Made by a program: the position numbers and the translations under genes | From: Pseudoxanthomonas sp. GM95 | GTDB lineage: Bacteria; Pseudomonadota; Gammaproteobacteria; Xanthomonadales; Xanthomonadaceae | Length of the DNA: 64,000 bases | Direction: 5' to 3' | Assembly (NCBI RefSeq): GCF_900109775.1 | Contig: NZ_FOAX01000005.1 | Coordinates: forward strand, 50,376 to 114,375 | The notes under the pieces: model-generated | What the model saw: the letters and a program-made list of their open reading frames with translations, nothing else | Told to the model about the DNA's origin: nothing | Databases searched by the model: none | Shown: one piece after another, positions 63,288 to 64,000 of the stretch | Numbering within the stretch: position 1 is the stretch's first letter | How the letters are laid out: each line of letters opens with the position of its first letter

Positions 63288-64000
63288 GCAGCGTCTCCAG
63301 CCTGTTCGCGCGCGAGCGCATCGCGCATGGCCTTGGCCCAGTATTCGTGCTGGCGTACGAACAGACCCTCGTCCTCGCTGCGGCCGCCGCTGAGCAGCGG
63401 CTTGATGCCCATCTTCTGTGCGTTTTCGTCCGGGCCCTCCACCCACAGCGGGGCTCCGCGGCTGAGGTCGTTCCACGCGGCCGAGGTGCCGGCGTAACCC
63501 TGCTGGCACGCGCGGAATTCCTCCAGGTCATCGGCGGTGCCCATGCCCGAGACGTTGAAGAAATCCTCGTACTGGCGGATGCGGGTGGCGCGGTCCTCAG
63601 CGCTCTCGCCCTTGATGCCGAAGCAGTAGATGGTGATCTCGGTCTTGTCCACGTCGATCGGGCGGGTCACGCGGATCTGGGTGGAGAACTGGTCCATCAG
63701 GTACACGTTCGGATACAGGCACAGGTTGCGGGTCTGGCGGGTGATGAAGTCCGCCTTGTCCTCGCCCACCCGCGCGGCGATCTCGGCGCGGCGGTTCCAC
63801 ACCGGACGCACTTCTGGGTTGAGCGAGTTGGTCCACAGCAGGATGTGGCCGTGCTCGAAGCCGTACACGCCGCCGACGCTCTTGCTCCAGCCGTTGGCGT
63901 CCACGGCCTTGGTGCCGGTTTCCTTGCGGCGGCCCATGGTGGCCGAGTAATTCCAGTGCACGGAGCTGACGTGGTAACCGTCGCAGCCGTTCTCCATCTG
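63284..64000 (-). CDS. benA: Benzoate 1,2-dioxygenase large subunit, C-terminal part
   Basis: About 238 residues visible; the N-terminal Rieske domain and start codon lie beyond the right edge. The fragment begins inside the mononuclear iron site: Glu-x3-Asp-x2-His-x4-His in ENGCDGYHVSSVH. A downstream Asp in DDLEEF is a plausible third ligand. It converts benzoate to the 1,2-cis-diol. First visible gene of the benABCD-benK-benE-dcaP train and coupled to benB by a GTGA overlap. Its regulator is not in the window. Confidence 0.95.
   Translation of the reverse strand, partial: QMENGCDGYHVSSVHWNYSATMGRRKETGTKAVDANGWSKSVGGVYGFEHGHILLWTNSLNPEVRPVWNRRAEIAARVGEDKADFITRQTRNLCLYPNVYLMDQFSTQIRVTRPIDVDKTEITIYCFGIKGESAEDRATRIRQYEDFFNVSGMGTADDLEEFRACQQGYAGTSAAWNDLSRGAPLWVEGPDENAQKMGIKPLLSGGRSEDEGLFVRQHEYWAKAMRDALAREQAGDAA

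Noticed and set aside
1..64000. CRISPR arrays, tRNA/rRNA genes, transposases or integrases
   Set aside because: Read through for repeats and recognisable proteins; nothing convincing was found.

Overview
The window is a GC-rich chromosomal stretch from a proteobacterium. Gene content and style (benABCD with a DcaP-type porin, CatR/BenM-like regulators, a short UvrA2, membrane PQQ dehydrogenases, GTG/TTG starts) fit a gammaproteobacterium, possibly of the Xanthomonadaceae; the genus cannot be fixed from the sequence. It reads as an aromatic and cyclic-compound catabolism region. I see no rRNA, tRNA, insertion sequence or CRISPR array.

Layout. 1-3111: the signal-peptide end of an outgoing gene, then two overlapping dynamin-like GTPases. 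3233-10785 (minus): one long gene train, in transcription order salicylate hydroxylase, zinc aryl-alcohol dehydrogenase, aryl-aldehyde dehydrogenase, outer-membrane aromatic channel, catB, catC, catA. A divergent LysR gene at 10986 faces it across a palindromic operator candidate. Together these can take a hydroxybenzyl (or benzyl) alcohol through aldehyde and acid to catechol and then to the beta-ketoadipate enol-lactone. 11866-13410: an atypical receiver/winged-helix regulator and an unknown membrane protein. 13683-17545: an OprB-type porin and a membrane PQQ dehydrogenase, with a LysR divergent from them. 18912: a LacI-type regulator. 20343-27241 (minus): a second alcohol/aldehyde dehydrogenase pair directly upstream of a complete tripartite MFS efflux set, with a third LysR divergent. 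27411-39032: a mosaic of single redox and hydrolase genes (SDR, carboxylesterase, AlkB-like, MFS, nitroreductase, tautomerase, hydrolase, NADP-binding oxidoreductase, ABM monooxygenase, quinone-oxidoreductase-like MDR). 39101-42781: a LysR divergent from a tightly coupled luciferase-like monooxygenase plus two tandem TIM-barrel isomerase-like genes. 43083-48009: SDR, UvrA2, cupin, tautomerase and ABM protein. 48142-52030: a second porin / PQQ dehydrogenase pair. 52418-56399: two LysR genes, a DHA2 transporter and a second cupin, part of it in visibly more AT-rich DNA. 56786-64000 (minus): dcaP-like porin, benE, benK, benD, benC, benB and a benA cut by the window edge.

How it works together. 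Benzoate (ben) and salicylate (nahG-like) both converge on catechol, and catABC opens and isomerises it; catD and the pca genes are not in the window. The striking global feature is repetition of modules: alcohol plus aldehyde dehydrogenase twice, porin plus PQQ dehydrogenase twice, a 4-OT-like tautomerase twice, the ABM protein twice, the cupin twice, and seven LysR regulators. The least explained unit is the LLM monooxygenase / TIM barrel / TIM barrel operon (40138-42781).
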